From: Aphis gossypii
Lineage: Eukaryota; Arthropoda; Insecta; Hemiptera; Aphididae
Assembly (NCBI RefSeq): GCF_020184175.1
Contig: NC_065533.1
Coordinates: 59,372,351-59,436,350, forward strand
Reading direction: 5' to 3'
Length of the DNA: 64,000 nt
Part shown: positions 61,189-64,000 of the stretch, one piece after another
How the letters are laid out: every line of letters begins with the position of its first letter
How positions within the stretch are numbered: the stretch's first letter is position 1
Notes under the pieces: model-generated
What the model saw: only the letters and a program-made list of their open reading frames with translations
Database searches by the model: none
Told to the model about the DNA's origin: nothing
Program-made: the position numbers and the translations under genes

Positions 61189-61938
61189 AATATAGTTACA
61201 AAAAATATATTTATTTATTGAAAAACATCAGTAATTAGCTGATTGTTATAAAATACTTGTAATTAAGATTAAAAAATAAATTATTTATTTATTATTCTAG
61301 TGCATTAGGTAATTATTATTTTAGCAATACAATTTATAATTCTCATTCAATAGTAGAAATATGTGAATTATGCTACGACAACATATTTTTTTAAATTTTC
61401 GAATACTTATAAATGATCGGCGAACGTACATAGTTTATTGTATCATAGGATTATTGTATTTATAAAAATAAAATTTATATTTGACAAAAAACCAAGTTAT
61501 AGACTTTGACCAGTTTAGTTATTATCTGCTTAAATACAATAAATACGATCATACTAAATATGCAAAAACATGCAAAATAAAAGTAGTACTATTTTCATCA
61601 CAAATTCACAATAATATAAATCGCGGACATTACTTACTTAAATTTCATTTAATTAGCAAAAAAAAAAATGCTGTTGCACACAAATCCTAGCCCTGCTTAT
61701 CAGCATTCTACGACCTGATTAGTAATTATTATTTCAAAATTGCAATGATAACAAAATACACTGCTACCTACAAAAATGACACTTATTGTGTATTTAATCC
61801 TATGGTTTTTGGGTATGCAGTCACTACCCTGCGACCCATTGGCTACGCCTGTGTTAAAATATACACATATTGATTTTATTTTTTATTAAAATAATTAATT
61901 ATTAGATTGCAACAAGTTTTTAAAGTAGTATAAGACTC
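61189..61938. other. Non-coding; hAT-like terminus near 61852
   Basis: ATTGGCTACGCCTGTG at 61839-61854 is the reverse of a CACAGGCGTAGCCAAT terminus, related to 26946. The plus frame 61481-61690 has no recognised content. Confidence 0.4.
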
Positions 61939-62001
61939 AGTGGCGTGGTGTGCATATAAGTAGCGTTGCTTACATCACTGATGGCTCCACTCCACGCCAC
62001 T
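61939..62001. repeat. 63-bp snap-back with AGTGGCGTGG ends
   Basis: AGTGGCGTGG (61939-61948) and CCACGCCACT (61992-62001) are exact reverse complements, extending four more bases with one mismatch. Probably the two termini of a hAT-like element with the middle deleted. Confidence 0.7.
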
Positions 62002-62277
62002 ATGTATAACAAGTATTAGACATAGAATAATACTATGATTAACTAATTCCATAAATTCAAATAATTAGGTATATGAATTCTTTAATTAATGAATTATAAT
62101 TAGGGCCTGGGTGGTCGTGCGCGTGTTTTTATGTAATGAACTAAAAAATAATAAAAACTAATATTTATATTTGATTTTCTAAGAGTTCTTTATTTTAAAT
62201 CGTCAAGTATAATATCACTTAATTAATTTATATTGATTTATTTAAAGCAAATTAATTAAATTGATATATTCTACTCA

Positions 62278-63940
62278 GGGCCGTACTCAGCTTTGGCGGG
62301 CCTCCATAGGCACAACTAGAGGCCAAACACTAGGGGTGCTAAAATTATGCAGAGGACACAGGCCCGTGGGGGCAAGCCCCCCACCCCCAAAAACCTACCA
62401 TACAACAATTTTATAATTATAATAATCATTCCAATCCACACTATAAAACCATAAGCACACTAATATTTAAGTATAAAAGCTATAATATACCTTATAAATA
62501 CATAAGTTATAGTATATAATTTGTTTAAGTGATAAAAATAAAAATAAAGTTTAAATGGAATATATACATATTTATTATACATAATAATATTATTTTATAC
62601 TAATAATAATTTTCTATTCTTAGTAGAATACTTTTCTAGTATTTCTGAAGAACTAATTTTGTAAACAATGCCTCTTTCGATGTTTAAAATTGATAAATTT
62701 GTGAACCGCTGTTGTTCCATACTTGCTCTTAACCAGTTTCTTAAACGACGCATTGAGAAGCTTCTCTCACACGTAGCAGAACTCACTGGAATTGTAAGAG
62801 CCTTGTAACAATTTAAATACATTTGGAAATGTGGCCTTCTTACAAATATCTTTAATAGTATCTATATTATGATTATAACTAGAAGGTAGACAGTTCTTTA
62901 AAATAAGCATTTCCGCTTTTAATAAATCCAAGTTGATACACATAACATCCTTAAATAAAAATTTAATAATATATCATTATAATTACATACATAAATCACT
63001 TGAATTGTGATATAACACACTTTGTAATAATTTATGAAGTATTGACTTTTTTCATAGTCCATTTTCACAAAATAATCAATCAAACTATCCATTTCAAGAC
63101 TTTCTTCGAAAAATCTGAAATTTAAGTTATTTATAATAGTGTCAATTATAGGAAAGTAAACTGGGCGTCTCCAATACAATTCTACTGAATCTGAAGCACT
63201 AATTTGATCATCTAGTTCAGCACCTGTTGTTGTTTCCAAATGGAAGTCCATTAAATGAATCGGTTGAGTTTGTCCACGTTTTAATCCTTTATAACCATTA
63301 ACAATAATTTAATTTTTTTTCCATAAACAATTGTGAATAAATATGATTTTATTTTAAACAAATCAATTTGAGGAACTTCTAATGATATATTATGTTTCTC
63401 AGCTAGCTCTACAATAGTTAACCATAATTTTGAAAATTCATCATCAGACCTTAATCATATAAATGATTGGATGACCCCATTGACAATATTTCTTGTTTTA
63501 CCTAAAGTTGCTGTTTTAGATTGTAAAGAAGTACTTAAAATATTTATAATTCCCAAAACTTCTTTTAGTATAATAATAACAATAAGGAATTGACACTTTA
63601 GAATCTGATTTAGAATACCTATAACAAATAATAAAGTTATAATTTTCAATTATTATAGATATTAAAATATCACTCAATTTGCATTACCTATAGCTTCAAC
63701 AACATCTTTATCTGCTTGAGTGTCCACTTCATTGATTAAAAAATTTAGAATTGCAGAATAATTTGTTAACATCGATTCACAATTCTTGTATCTACAAACA
63801 CAACGTGTATCACACACTCTGAGAATGTTTCCTTTCTTTAACCCTAATTGTAATTGTATTTTAACCAACTCGGTATTATTGGATGGACGAGAAAAGTGTA
63901 CATAAACAGACTCAAGAGTATTAAAAACACTTCGAGCAAT
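62278..63940 (-). pseudogene. hAT transposase relic (ZMYM1-like), continues beyond the right edge
   Basis: The element's terminus CAGGGCCGTACTCAGC lies near 62278, followed by G/C-rich subterminal DNA. On the minus strand, exon 63688-63940 (IARSVFNTLESVYVHF, then LRVCDTRCVCRYKN) joins by GT-AG to 63620-63455. Beyond a stop at about 63455 the frame continues in another register (SDDEFSKLWLTIVELAEKHN). 63251-62919 gives the middle, and 62822-62595 the C-terminal region (IPVSSATCERSFSMRRLRNW). At least two frame breaks. The N-terminal half lies outside the window. Confidence 0.8.
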
Positions 63941-64000
63941 CTACAAAAATATTTAAAAAGTAATTCTATAAATGTATATAAATAAAATTATGGATTGCAA

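Overview
This window reads as nuclear DNA of an insect, most likely an aphid or close relative. It is very AT-rich, its genes have short GT-AG introns, and it is packed with DNA-transposon families known to be abundant in aphid genomes (BED and ZMYM1-like hAT, piggyBac, MULE, THAP/P-like, DNA-polymerase-B elements). The species assignment is inference from composition and families. I see no bacterial operon, no CRISPR array, no rRNA and no tRNA that I can support. I identify no conserved single-copy host gene, so essentially the whole window is a nested transposon landscape.

Layout. 1-8.2 kb: the end of an unknown plus-strand gene, a solo LTR with a 4-bp target duplication, a broken intron-containing B-family DNA polymerase relic (Polinton/Maverick type), a MULE relic with three C2H2 fingers, and a ZBED-type hAT relic. 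9.0-10.75 kb: a 546-bp tandem array of a dispersed repeat that returns at 42.9-46 kb. 11.5-16.9 kb: a 13-exon THAP/P-element-type transposase gene, in frame at every junction except for one base in a poly-A run, flanked by related inverted repeats. 17.0-23.7 kb: a complete hAT element (8-bp target duplication, matching ends, intact BED/hAT transposase) whose 5' intron holds a complete DD82E Tc1/mariner-type element with its own intact transposase. 24.5-26.2 kb: a small five-exon minus-strand gene for a 97-residue protein with two C-x2-C-x2-G-H-x-G-x-C motifs. 26.9-32.9 kb: a ZMYM1-like hAT relic split by a complete piggyBac element with an intact transposase and five copies of a 20-bp palindrome. 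33-36 kb: a second, broken piggyBac carrying a LINE 3' fragment.

36-47 kb is mostly non-coding, with several MITEs bearing 8-bp duplications, long inverted repeats and an LTR-like piece, followed by a candidate RGG/zinc-knuckle gene. 47.05-48.45 kb holds an intact five-exon gene for a 259-residue THAP plus coiled-coil protein that resembles the N-terminal half of a P-type transposase without the catalytic half. 50.3-51.5 kb is a GC-richer repeat. 54.65-58.9 kb holds the most unusual element: a frameshifted gene combining a WRKY/GCM-like zinc finger, a MULE-like DDE region, a Ulp1/C48 cysteine protease and a PHD finger, with a 33-bp tandem array at its 5' side. The window closes with another hAT relic (62.3-64 kb, minus).

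How it works together: these are independent mobile elements, so the relationships are mainly nesting and relative age. Elements that look potentially active or recently active are the hAT (16995-23729), the DD82E element inside it (18224-20770) and the piggyBac (29551-32173). The two THAP genes and the 97-residue gene are the best candidates for retained or domesticated host function.
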